DNA from: Polaribacter butkevichii
Lineage (GTDB): Bacteria; Bacteroidota; Bacteroidia; Flavobacteriales; Flavobacteriaceae
NCBI RefSeq assembly: GCF_038024105.1
Contig: NZ_CP150661.1
Location: forward strand, 1,879,001 to 1,943,000
Direction of reading: 5' to 3'
Length of the DNA stretch: 64,000 nt
Shown: piece by piece, positions 56,074 through 64,000 of the stretch
Position numbering within the stretch: position 1 is the first letter of the stretch
Layout of the letters: every line of letters starts with the position of its first letter
Made by a program: the position numbers and the translations under genes
Notes under the pieces: generated by a model
Database searches by the model: none
Seen by the model: the letters and a program-made list of their open reading frames with translations, nothing else
What the model was told of the DNA's origin: nothing

Positions 56074-59000
56074 ATGGAGAAACAAGGATTATACTTACCA
56101 GAGTTTGAACACGAAAATTGCGGTGCTGGTTTTATCTGTAATTTAAATGGAGAAAAGACAAATCAAATTATACACGATGCACTAGAAATTCTAGTTAAAC
56201 TAGAACATAGAGGTGGTGTTAGTGCTGATGGAAAAACAGGAGATGGAGCCGGAATATTGATAGATATTCCTCACGACTATTTCAAAAGAGTTTGTGACTT
56301 TCCTATTCCAGAGCAAAGAGAATATGCGGTTGGTATGGTATTTCTTCCTAAGGTTAGCAATCAATACGATTTTTGTAAAACCACGTTTGAAAACGAAATT
56401 AAAGAACAAGGACTCGCCATTTTAGGATGGAGAGAAGTTCCTGTAGACTCTTCTCAATTAGGAGAAATTGCTTTAGCTTCTGAACCAAATATTGAACAAT
56501 TATTTATAGGTAAAACAGAAGAAATAGACGAGGCTACTTTTAAAGCTAAGTTATATGCTGCTCGTAAAATTGCAGAACATGCCATCAGAAAATCTAAAAT
56601 TTCTGAAAGTAAATATTTCTACATTCCGAGTTTATCATTAACCACTATCATCTATAAAGGTATTATTATGCCAGAAGATATTGGTCCTTATTATAAAGAT
56701 TTACAAGCAATAGATTTAGTAACACGTTTGGCATTAGTACACCAACGTTTTTCTACCAACACAATGCCAACTTGGGAGTTAGCACAACCATTTAGACACA
56801 TGTGTCAGAATGGAGAAATTAACACTTTACGTGGTAATGTTAGTAGAATGCGTGTTCGTGAAGAAATCATGAAAAGCGATGTTTTTGGTCCACAAATAGA
56901 AAAATTATTTCCAATTATATTACCAGGAAAATCAGATTCTGCTTCTATGGATATGGTTGTTGAGTTGTTAACTCACACAGGCCGTTCTTTACCAGAAATT
57001 ATGATGATGATGATTCCTGAAGCTTGGGAAAAACACAAAACCATGTCTAAAGAGCGTAAAGCTTTTTACGAATACAATGGTTGTATTATGGAACCTTGGG
57101 ATGGTCCTGCCTCTGTACCTTTTACAGATGGAGACTATATTGGAGCTTTATTAGACAGAAACGGATTAAGACCTTCTAGATATACCGTTACCAAAAGCGG
57201 TAGTTTAATTATGTCATCAGAAATTGGTGTTGTAGATGTAGCACCAGAAGACATCAAAGAACATGGTAGATTAGAACCAGGAAAAATGTTCTTGGTAGAC
57301 ATGAACGAAGGAAGAATCATTGAGGATGAAGAAATAAAAAGTAAAATTGTTTCTGAAAGACCTTATCAAGAATGGTTAGATAATACTCGTTTACACTTAA
57401 AAGACGTACCTTATAACGGAGAAACTTGCCCTATAGAATCTATTGATGTAAAAACGCGTCAACGTTTATTCAATTACACTTTTGAAGATATTCAGGAAGT
57501 AATTACACCAATGGCAATTGTTGGTAAAGAAGCTTTAGGATCTATGGGAATAGATACACCTTTAGCTGTTTTATCAGACAGACCTCAATTAATATCTAAC
57601 TACTTTAAACAATTATTTGCACAAGTTACAAACCCTCCTTTAGATGGTATTCGTGAAGAAATTGTAACAGATATTAGTTTAAATTTAGGAAAAGATAGAA
57701 ACATTTTCAGCATTACAGACAGACAATGTAGAAAATTAAGAATTCAGAATCCGGTTATTTCTAATGCAGATTTAGAAAAAATTAGAAACATAGATATAGA
57801 AAGCTTTAAAGCAGCAACAATACAAATATTATATCCAAAAGCACAAGGTTTAAATGGTCTTGAAGATGCTTTAGATAATATTGTTATTCAAGTTGAAAAA
57901 GCTTTAGAACAAAAGAATAATATTATTATTCTTTCAGATAGAGGTGTAAACCAAGAGCTTGCTCCTATCCCAGCTTTATTAGCTTGTTCTTTTGTAAACC
58001 ATCAATTAAACCGTTTACGCAAGCGTTCTCATTTCGATATTATTATTGAATCTGCAGAACCACGTGAACCTCATCATTTTGCTACTTTATTTGGTTACGG
58101 CGCAAGTGCCGTAAACCCATATATGGTAAATGAAATTATTAGAATGCAAGTTAAAGAAGGCTTCATTACTGGTATGGATGAACAAAAAGCAGTTGATAAC
58201 TTTAACAAAGCAATTGGAAAAGGAATCTTAAAAGTAATGAACAAAATAGGAATCTCTACTTTACATTCTTACAGAGGTTCTCAGATTTTTGAAATTGTAG
58301 GTTTCAACTCTCCTTTTGTAGAAAAATACTTCCCTTATACTGCTTCTAGAATTGAAGGTATTGGTTTGTATGAAATAGAAAAAGAAATAGATCAACGCTA
58401 CAAACAAGCATATCCAGATAATCAAATTGACAAAAACTTAGGTTTAAATGTTGGTGGAGATTATAGATGGAGAAGAAATAGTGAACGTCACTTATTTAAT
58501 CCAACAACAGTTGCTAAACTACAGCAAGCTGTAAGATTAAGTGATCAAGGAAGTTATAACGTTTACGCAAAAGCAATTAACGAACAGTCAGAGAATTTAA
58601 TGACAATTCGTGGTTTGTTTCAGTTCGACAACTTAGACCCAATTCCATTGGAAGAAGTAGAACCTTGGACAGAAATTGTAAAACGTTTTAAAACGGGTGC
58701 AATGTCTTACGGATCTATCTCTAGAGAGGCGCACGAAAACTTAGCGATTGCTATGAACAGAATTGGTGGTAAATCTAACTCTGGTGAAGGTGGTGAAGAT
58801 AGAAAACGTTTTCAAAAAGACATCAATGGAGATAGTAGAAACTCTGCTATTAAACAAGTAGCATCTGGTAGATTTGGGGTAACTTCTCATTATTTAACCA
58901 ACGCAAGAGAAATTCAAATAAAAATGGCTCAAGGAGCCAAACCTGGTGAAGGTGGTCAATTACCTGGAGCTAAAGTTTTACCTTGGATTGCTGCGGCAAG

Positions 59001-60585
59001 AAATTCAACTCCTTTTGTAGGATTAATTTCTCCTCCTCCACATCACGATATTTATTCTATTGAAGATTTAGCACAATTAATCTACGATTTAAAAAATGCA
59101 AATCGTGAAGCTAGAATTAATGTAAAATTAGTTTCAGAAGTTGGTGTAGGTACAATTGCAGCAGGTGTTGCAAAAGCAAAAGCAGATGTTGTTTTAATAT
59201 CTGGTTATGACGGTGGTACAGGAGCGTCTCCTCTTACCTCTTTAAAACATGCAGGTTTACCTTGGGAACTTGGTTTAGCAGAAGCACAACAAACATTAGT
59301 TCTTAATGATTTAAGAAGTAGAATTGTTGTAGAATGTGATGGTCAGTTAAAAACAGGTAGAGATGTTGCTATTGCTGCATTATTAGGTGCTGAGGAATTT
59401 GGTTTTGCAACCGCTCCTTTAGTAGCTTCTGGTTGTATTATGATGCGTAAGTGTCACTTAAATACATGTCCGGTTGGTATTGCAACTCAAGATAAAGAGT
59501 TACGTAAAAACTTTAAAGGAACACCAGAACACGTAATTAACTTCTTCTACTACATTGCAGAAGAATTAAGAGGAATTATGGCACAACTTGGTTTTAGAAC
59601 ATTAGCTGAAATGGTTGGTCAAACTCATAAAATCAACGCAAATCACGCTATTAAGCATTATAAAGCAAAAGGTTTAGATTTATCTAGTATTTTACACAGA
59701 CCAACTTCTTATAGAAGTATGACGGTAAGAAATACAGAAAGTCAAGATCATAATTTAGAAAGCGTTTTAGACTTTACTATATTAAAAGATTCACATAGAG
59801 CTTTGTATAGAAAAGAAAAAATGAACCTAGCATATCCAATCAAAAACACAAACAGAACTGTTGGAGCCATAGTTAGTAATGAAATCTCTAAAATTTACGG
59901 TCATTTAGGTTTACCTGAAGATACCTTAAACATCAACTTTACAGGTTCTGCAGGACAAAGTTTTGGAGCTTTTGGTGCACACGGATTAACGTTCACCATA
60001 GAAGGTAATACAAACGATTATTTAGGTAAAGGTTTATCTGGAGCCAAGTTAATTGTTAAAAAACCAGCAAGAGCAGATTTCTTAGCAGAAAACAATATTA
60101 TTGTTGGTAATGTTTGTATGTTCGGAGCAGTAGCAGGACAAGCTTACATTAACGGAATTGCAGGAGAACGCTTTGCAGTTCGTAACTCTGGTGCAACTGC
60201 TGTTGTAGAAGGAGTTGGAGATCACTGTTGTGAATATATGACCGGTGGTAAAGTAATTGTTTTAGGAAAAACAGGTAGAAACTTTGCAGCAGGTATGAGT
60301 GGTGGTATTGCATATGTTTACGACCCTGAAAACAAATTTATAAATGGACTTTGTAATACAGAAACCATAGAGTTTGAAGAAATTAGTAAAGACGATGCAG
60401 CAGAATTAAAAGCAACTATAGAAAAACACGTTTTATATACAGATAGTAAAAGAGGTGCTGCTTTGTTAGCTGATTGGGATACAAGTTTAAAAAACTTTGT
60501 AAAAGTAATGCCTACAGAATACAAGAAAGCATTAATACGTATAGAAACAGAAGAACCAATGTTCGAAGAATTAACAATAGCATAA
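56074..60585 (+). CDS. gltB: Glutamate synthase, large subunit
   Basis: 1503 residues. After a 15-residue propeptide, Cys16 in [10 protein letters not shown] is the N-terminal nucleophile of the glutaminase domain (about 16-420). The central and FMN-binding domains follow ([34 protein letters not shown]; key residues), with the 3Fe-4S cluster cysteines in [15 protein letters not shown], and the beta-helix domain at the end (GGIAYVYDP). It turns glutamine and 2-oxoglutarate into two glutamates, taking electrons from GltD. gltD starts 4 bp after the stop. Confidence 0.98.
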   Translation: MEKQGLYLPEFEHENCGAGFICNLNGEKTNQIIHDALEILVKLEHRGGVSADGKTGDGAGILIDIPHDYFKRVCDFPIPEQREYAVGMVFLPKVSNQYDFCKTTFENEIKEQGLAILGWREVPVDSSQLGEIALASEPNIEQLFIGKTEEIDEATFKAKLYAARKIAEHAIRKSKISESKYFYIPSLSLTTIIYKGIIMPEDIGPYYKDLQAIDLVTRLALVHQRFSTNTMPTWELAQPFRHMCQNGEINTLRGNVSRMRVREEIMKSDVFGPQIEKLFPIILPGKSDSASMDMVVELLTHTGRSLPEIMMMMIPEAWEKHKTMSKERKAFYEYNGCIMEPWDGPASVPFTDGDYIGALLDRNGLRPSRYTVTKSGSLIMSSEIGVVDVAPEDIKEHGRLEPGKMFLVDMNEGRIIEDEEIKSKIVSERPYQEWLDNTRLHLKDVPYNGETCPIESIDVKTRQRLFNYTFEDIQEVITPMAIVGKEALGSMGIDTPLAVLSDRPQLISNYFKQLFAQVTNPPLDGIREEIVTDISLNLGKDRNIFSITDRQCRKLRIQNPVISNADLEKIRNIDIESFKAATIQILYPKAQGLNGLEDALDNIVIQVEKALEQKNNIIILSDRGVNQELAPIPALLACSFVNHQLNRLRKRSHFDIIIESAEPREPHHFATLFGYGASAVNPYMVNEIIRMQVKEGFITGMDEQKAVDNFNKAIGKGILKVMNKIGISTLHSYRGSQIFEIVGFNSPFVEKYFPYTASRIEGIGLYEIEKEIDQRYKQAYPDNQIDKNLGLNVGGDYRWRRNSERHLFNPTTVAKLQQAVRLSDQGSYNVYAKAINEQSENLMTIRGLFQFDNLDPIPLEEVEPWTEIVKRFKTGAMSYGSISREAHENLAIAMNRIGGKSNSGEGGEDRKRFQKDINGDSRNSAIKQVASGRFGVTSHYLTNAREIQIKMAQGAKPGEGGQLPGAKVLPWIAAARNSTPFVGLISPPPHHDIYSIEDLAQLIYDLKNANREARINVKLVSEVGVGTIAAGVAKAKADVVLISGYDGGTGASPLTSLKHAGLPWELGLAEAQQTLVLNDLRSRIVVECDGQLKTGRDVAIAALLGAEEFGFATAPLVASGCIMMRKCHLNTCPVGIATQDKELRKNFKGTPEHVINFFYYIAEELRGIMAQLGFRTLAEMVGQTHKINANHAIKHYKAKGLDLSSILHRPTSYRSMTVRNTESQDHNLESVLDFTILKDSHRALYRKEKMNLAYPIKNTNRTVGAIVSNEISKIYGHLGLPEDTLNINFTGSAGQSFGAFGAHGLTFTIEGNTNDYLGKGLSGAKLIVKKPARADFLAENNIIVGNVCMFGAVAGQAYINGIAGERFAVRNSGATAVVEGVGDHCCEYMTGGKVIVLGKTGRNFAAGMSGGIAYVYDPENKFINGLCNTETIEFEEISKDDAAELKATIEKHVLYTDSKRGAALLADWDTSLKNFVKVMPTEYKKALIRIETEEPMFEELTIA

Positions 60586-60589
60586 TCTC

Positions 60590-62053
60590 ATGGGAAAAAT
60601 AACAGGATTTAAAGAATTTGAAAGACAAGATGAAGCCTATACTTCTGTAAAAGATCGTGTAAAAAATTATAAGGAATTTACGGTTCCTCTTTCTGAAGAC
60701 GAAATAACAAAACAAGGTTCACGTTGCATGGATTGTGGTATTCCTTTTTGCCATAGTGGTTGTCCATTAGGAAATCTAATACCAGATTTCAATCATATGG
60801 TACACCAAGGAGAATGGAAAAAAGCTTCATGGATATTACATTCTACAAACAATTTTCCAGAATTTACAGGTCGTTTATGCCCTGCCCCATGTGAACAAGC
60901 ATGTGTATTAGGTATTATAGAAGATCCAATTTCTATTGAAAACATAGAAAAAAACATTGTAGAACGTGCCTTTAAAGAAGGTTGGATTAAACCTCAACCG
61001 CCAAAAAATAGAACAGGAAAAACAATTGCTATTGTTGGTTCTGGACCAGCAGGTTTAGCAACAGCACAACAATTAAACAGAGCTGGTCATACAGTTACTG
61101 TTTTTGAAAGAGATGATGAAGTTGGTGGTTTATTACGCTACGGAATCCCTAACTTTAAGTTAGAAAAAGGAATCATAGACAGAAGAATTGCCATCTTAGA
61201 AGCAGAAGGAATTACATTTAAAACCAACGTAAACGTAGGTGTTAATTACGATGTAAAAGACCTAAAAGCTTTTGATAGTATTGTTTTATGTGGTGGATCT
61301 ACAGAAAGACGTAGCTTACCAACTCCAGGTATCGATGCTGATGGAGTTGTACAAGCAATGGATTTTTTAACACAACAAACAAAAGTAGTACTTGGTAAAG
61401 AAGTAAAAGAGCGAGTACTTGCTACCGACAAAAACGTAATTGTTATTGGTGGTGGAGATACAGGTTCAGATTGTATTGGTACTTCAAACAGACACGGAGC
61501 AAAATCTGTTGTTAACTTTGAAATTATGCCAAAACCTCCAGGACACCGTTCACCTACAACTCCTTGGCCTTTTTGGCCATTACAATTAAAAACCTCTTCT
61601 TCTCATAAAGAAGGTGTAGAACGTAATTGGTTAATCAACACAAAGGAATTTGTAAAAGATGAAAACGGAAAATTAATTGCCTTAAAAACAATTAATGTAG
61701 AATGGAAAATGGTTCCAGGAGAAAGACCACAATTAATTGAAATTGCAGGTACAGAAAAAACTTGGCCATGTGACTTAGCTTTATTAGCACTAGGTTTTAC
61801 AGGTCCAGAAAGTACTTTAGCAGACAAATTAGGTCTTAAAACAGACGCTCGCTCTAACTACAAAGCGGAATACGGAAAATATCAAACAAACGTAAAAAAC
61901 ATTTTTACTGCCGGAGATATGCGTCGTGGACAATCTTTAATTGTATGGGCAATATCAGAAGGTAGAGAAGCTGCCAGACAAGTAGATTTATTCTTGATGG
62001 GTAAAACAGAATTACCTACCAAAGATGCTTCTGGCGATTTAGTAGCTATGTAA
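60590..62053 (+). CDS. gltD: Glutamate synthase, small subunit
   Basis: 487 residues. N-terminal two 4Fe-4S cluster cysteines in CMDCGIPFCHSGCPLGN and RLCPAPCEQACVLG; FAD site in IAIVGSGPAGLATAQQL (about 146-162); NADPH site in VIVIGGGDTGSDCIG. Passes electrons from NADPH to the large subunit. Translationally close to gltB and closed by a clear terminator. Confidence 0.98.
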   Translation: MGKITGFKEFERQDEAYTSVKDRVKNYKEFTVPLSEDEITKQGSRCMDCGIPFCHSGCPLGNLIPDFNHMVHQGEWKKASWILHSTNNFPEFTGRLCPAPCEQACVLGIIEDPISIENIEKNIVERAFKEGWIKPQPPKNRTGKTIAIVGSGPAGLATAQQLNRAGHTVTVFERDDEVGGLLRYGIPNFKLEKGIIDRRIAILEAEGITFKTNVNVGVNYDVKDLKAFDSIVLCGGSTERRSLPTPGIDADGVVQAMDFLTQQTKVVLGKEVKERVLATDKNVIVIGGGDTGSDCIGTSNRHGAKSVVNFEIMPKPPGHRSPTTPWPFWPLQLKTSSSHKEGVERNWLINTKEFVKDENGKLIALKTINVEWKMVPGERPQLIEIAGTEKTWPCDLALLALGFTGPESTLADKLGLKTDARSNYKAEYGKYQTNVKNIFTAGDMRRGQSLIVWAISEGREAARQVDLFLMGKTELPTKDASGDLVAM

Positions 62054-62074
62054 GAATCTAAAAATATATTTTAT

Positions 62075-62108
62075 AAAAAGGCATCAGTATTAACTGATGC
62101 CTTTTTTG
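62075..62108 (+). terminator. Terminator after gltD
   Basis: A perfect 14-bp stem (62075-62088 with 62093-62106) ending in T-run. Confidence 0.88.
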
Positions 62109-62131
62109 TGTTTATAGAAACTATTTTTTTA

Positions 62132-62257
62132 GGGCGTGCCCATTTTTAAAAAACACAATTTATAAACATTAAAATATCGCTTAAAAATGGTCAGGCTATC
62201 CATTACAAGTCCTCGTTCGTACCTCACTGTGGGCTTTTCATTTCTATCCTTCACGCA
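62132..62257. repeat. Dispersed intergenic repeat, GGGCGT type, copy 3
   Basis: Begins GGGCGTGCCC, contains GGTCAGGCTATCC and CCTCACTGTGGGCTTTTC, and ends TATCCTTCACGCA. Start and end correspond to 12148-12276 and 50513-50674. GC-richer than its surroundings; no coding potential. Confidence 0.6.
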
Positions 62258-62413
62258 AAAAAAGTTAACATAAAAAAACCTTCTACAAGATCCAAATTAT
62301 CCTTATAAAAACAATTTACTTAACAAAACAATCATCAATTTAAATACTCACTAAAAAGCTTTTAAACAAAGCAATTAGTCCTAATTTTAAATAGCACAAA
62401 AAAATAAAGACAT

Positions 62414-62520
62414 AAAAAAAAGCGTCCCGTTTCAGGGAAGCTTTCCATTGGTTAACAAAACCACGACGCTTTTACTAAAGCGCCAAAACAACACAACTAA
62501 TGCTGCCCTAACAAAAAGCA
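62414..62520 (-). ncRNA. Probable small RNA, family not identified
   Basis: On the minus strand a nearly ideal promoter (62526-62556) is followed by about 105 bases with several hairpins and no ORF. Hairpin 1 is GCTGC/GCAGC (near 62503-62523), hairpin 2 is CGCTTT/AAAGCG (about 62466-62483, partly shared with the terminator stem), and the 3' end is a branched structure closed by GACGCTTTT-like pairing (62465-62473 with 62418-62426), enclosing TGGTT/AACCA, and followed by a run of eight U. No gene lies downstream within reach, since gltD is on the other strand. A 6S-like or other Flavobacteria RNA is possible; I could not match it to a family. Confidence 0.6.
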
Positions 62521-62525
62521 GCCGA

Positions 62526-62556
62526 CAAATATACGATGTTTTTAAATATTCTCAAA
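62526..62556 (-). promoter_or_regulatory. Promoter of the small RNA
   Basis: Minus strand: TTTG (62553-62556), 19-base spacer, TATATTTG (62526-62533). This is the full Bacteroidota consensus with the best fit in the window. Confidence 0.75.
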
Positions 62557-62609
62557 TAAAGATGTTGTTTTTTATTTTATTCTCAATTGTCTATTAATTC
62601 ATTTGATTG

Positions 62610-62617
62610 TATCTTTG
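62610..62617 (+). promoter_or_regulatory. Promoter -7 box for lysS
   Basis: TATCTTTG matches TAnnTTTG, 35 bases before the ATG; TTG at 62587-62589 is 20 bp upstream. Divergent from the small RNA promoter. Confidence 0.7.
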
Positions 62618-62652
62618 CAATCTTAAATAAACATCAGAAAACTAAACAGCAA

Positions 62653-64000
62653 ATGCAATTATCAGAACAAGAAGTTGTACGTAGAGAAAAGCTCGTAAAA
62701 TTACGCGCTTTAGGCATCAATCCTTATCCTGCAGATTTATATCCTATAGATTCAAATTCGGCAAAGATAAAGCAAGAGTATGCTGAAGGAAAAAAGGTAA
62801 TTATTGCTGGTAGACTAATGTCTATTAACATACAAGGAAAAGCTTCTTTTGCACAACTGCAAGATGGAGAAGGTAGAATACAAGTGTATTTTAACCGTGA
62901 TGAAATTTGTATTGGTGAGGATAAAACGTTGTACAATGATGTTTTTAAAAAATTACTAGATTTAGGTGATTTTGTTGGTATAGAAGGGGAATTGTTTACT
63001 ACTAAAGTAGGCGAAAAAACAGTGCGTGTTAAGAACTTTACATTGTTAAGTAAGTCTTTAAAACCATTGCCTTTACCAAAAGTAAAAGACGGTGTTACTT
63101 ATGATGCTTTTACAGATCCTGAATTACGTTACAGACAACGTTATGCAGATTTAGTGGTAAACCCACACGTAAAGGAAGTATTTATAAAAAGAACTAAATT
63201 GTTTAACGCAATGCGTTCTTTCTTTAATGATGCTGGTTATTTTGAAGTTGAAACTCCGGTTTTACAACCAATTCCTGGAGGTGCAGCAGCAAGACCTTTT
63301 ATAACACATCATAACTCATTAGACATTCCATTATACATGAGAATTGCTAATGAATTGTATTTAAAAAGATTAATTGTTGGTGGTTTTGATGGTGTGTATG
63401 AATTTTCTAAAAACTTTAGAAATGAAGGAATGGACAGAACTCATAACCCTGAATTTACAGCCATGGAAATCTATGTATCTTACAAAGATTACAATTGGAT
63501 GATGGATTTTGCTGAGCAACTTTTAGAGCATTGTGCTATTGCTGTAAACGGAACTTCTGAAGCTACTTTTGGTGAACACAAAATAGACTTTAAAGCGCCT
63601 TATGCAAGAGTAACAATGGCAGATTCTATTAAACATTTTACTGGTTTTGATATTACAGGTAAAACAGAAGCTGAAATTAGAGAAGCTGCTAAAGGCATGA
63701 ATATTCCTGTGGATGAAACAATGGGAAAAGGAAAATTAATTGATGAGATTTTTGGTGAGAAATGTGAAGGAAACTACATTCAGCCAACTTTTATTACCGA
63801 TTATCCTAAAGAAATGTCTCCGCTTTGTAAAGAACATAGAGACAACCCAGAGTTAACAGAGCGTTTTGAGTTAATGGTTTGTGGTAAAGAAATTGCCAAT
63901 GCATATTCTGAATTAAATGACCCAATTGACCAACGTGAGCGTTTTGAGCATCAATTAAAATTAGCTCAAAAAGGAGATGATGAAGCAACTGAGTTTATTG
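62653..64000 (+). CDS. lysS: Lysyl-tRNA synthetase, 3' end missing
   Basis: Class II aminoacyl-tRNA synthetase. The frame runs open from ATG 62653 to the right edge (449 residues seen; family length in this group is about 560). N-terminal OB-fold anticodon-binding domain (about 40-150, IIAGRLMSINIQGKASFAQLQDG with key residues G-R-G-A-F); motif 1 near FNDAGYFEVETPVL; motif 2 FRNEGMDRTHNPEFTAMEIY; the usual LysRS beginning RREKLVKLRALGINPYP. Motif 3 lies beyond the window. Confidence 0.97.
   Translation, partial: MQLSEQEVVRREKLVKLRALGINPYPADLYPIDSNSAKIKQEYAEGKKVIIAGRLMSINIQGKASFAQLQDGEGRIQVYFNRDEICIGEDKTLYNDVFKKLLDLGDFVGIEGELFTTKVGEKTVRVKNFTLLSKSLKPLPLPKVKDGVTYDAFTDPELRYRQRYADLVVNPHVKEVFIKRTKLFNAMRSFFNDAGYFEVETPVLQPIPGGAAARPFITHHNSLDIPLYMRIANELYLKRLIVGGFDGVYEFSKNFRNEGMDRTHNPEFTAMEIYVSYKDYNWMMDFAEQLLEHCAIAVNGTSEATFGEHKIDFKAPYARVTMADSIKHFTGFDITGKTEAEIREAAKGMNIPVDETMGKGKLIDEIFGEKCEGNYIQPTFITDYPKEMSPLCKEHRDNPELTERFELMVCGKEIANAYSELNDPIDQRERFEHQLKLAQKGDDEATEFI

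Overview
The window is chromosomal DNA of an AT-rich member of the Flavobacteriaceae (Bacteroidota), probably close to Polaribacter or a related marine genus. The evidence is the complete gliding/type IX secretion core gldKLMN, exosortase F, the HYC_CC_PP protein, and a repeated promoter signature TAnnTTTG (usually with TTG or TTTG 19-23 bp upstream), which is the vegetative sigma factor consensus of Bacteroidota. Genus-level placement is inference. There is no prophage, IS element, CRISPR array or rRNA operon; the sequence is almost all core genome, with gene-poor gaps filled by small dispersed repeats.

Layout. 1-7.8 kb: alpha-glucan block (glgC cut by the left edge, glgE, glgB, GH31 alpha-glucosidase). 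8-12.1 kb: prfA, a small lipoprotein, an ABC-F ATPase and a DUF983 protein. 12.3-21.9 kb (minus strand): topA, a ureohydrolase-fold protein with degraded metal site, gldK-gldL-gldM-gldN and an FAD oxidoreductase. 22-29.3 kb (plus): miaB, a sigma-54 activator, lptE, a TPR protein, secG, groES, an inserted four-helix-bundle gene, and groEL. 29.4-33.6 kb (minus): exosortase F and partner, HYC_CC_PP protein, TonB-dependent receptor, HMA-domain protein. 33.6-41.6 kb (plus): GAF protein, a 42-residue ORF, purH, and the cell-shape operon mreB-mreC-mreD-mrdA-rodA. 41.7-49.2 kb (minus): tRNA-Val, folC, tonB, exbD, exbB, nhaD, a Glu/Leu/Phe/Val dehydrogenase and anmK. 49.3-51.5 kb: an acyl-CoA dehydrogenase and a TruA-family enzyme. 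51.8-62.1 kb (plus): an outer-membrane barrel protein, amt, glnK, amt, gltB and gltD, forming an ammonium uptake and assimilation locus. 62.4-64 kb: a probable small RNA divergent from lysS, which runs off the right edge.

How the genes work together. The glycogen block makes and remodels storage alpha-glucan. The gld genes build the T9SS core; ExbB/ExbD/TonB energise TonB-dependent receptors such as the one at 30-32 kb. The nitrogen locus runs from outer membrane to ammonium channels, PII sensor and GOGAT, giving glutamate.

Most worth a second look: the unassigned small RNA at about 62.4-62.5 kb, which has a near-perfect promoter and a terminator; the four-helix-bundle gene splitting groES from groEL; the metal-site-degraded arginase-fold protein between topA and gldK; families of dispersed, partly nested intergenic repeats at 12.1, 13.4, 23.5, 25.0, 50.5 and 62.1 kb; and the exosortase F pair with no visible substrate. 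No clearly novel multi-gene defence or biosynthetic system is visible.
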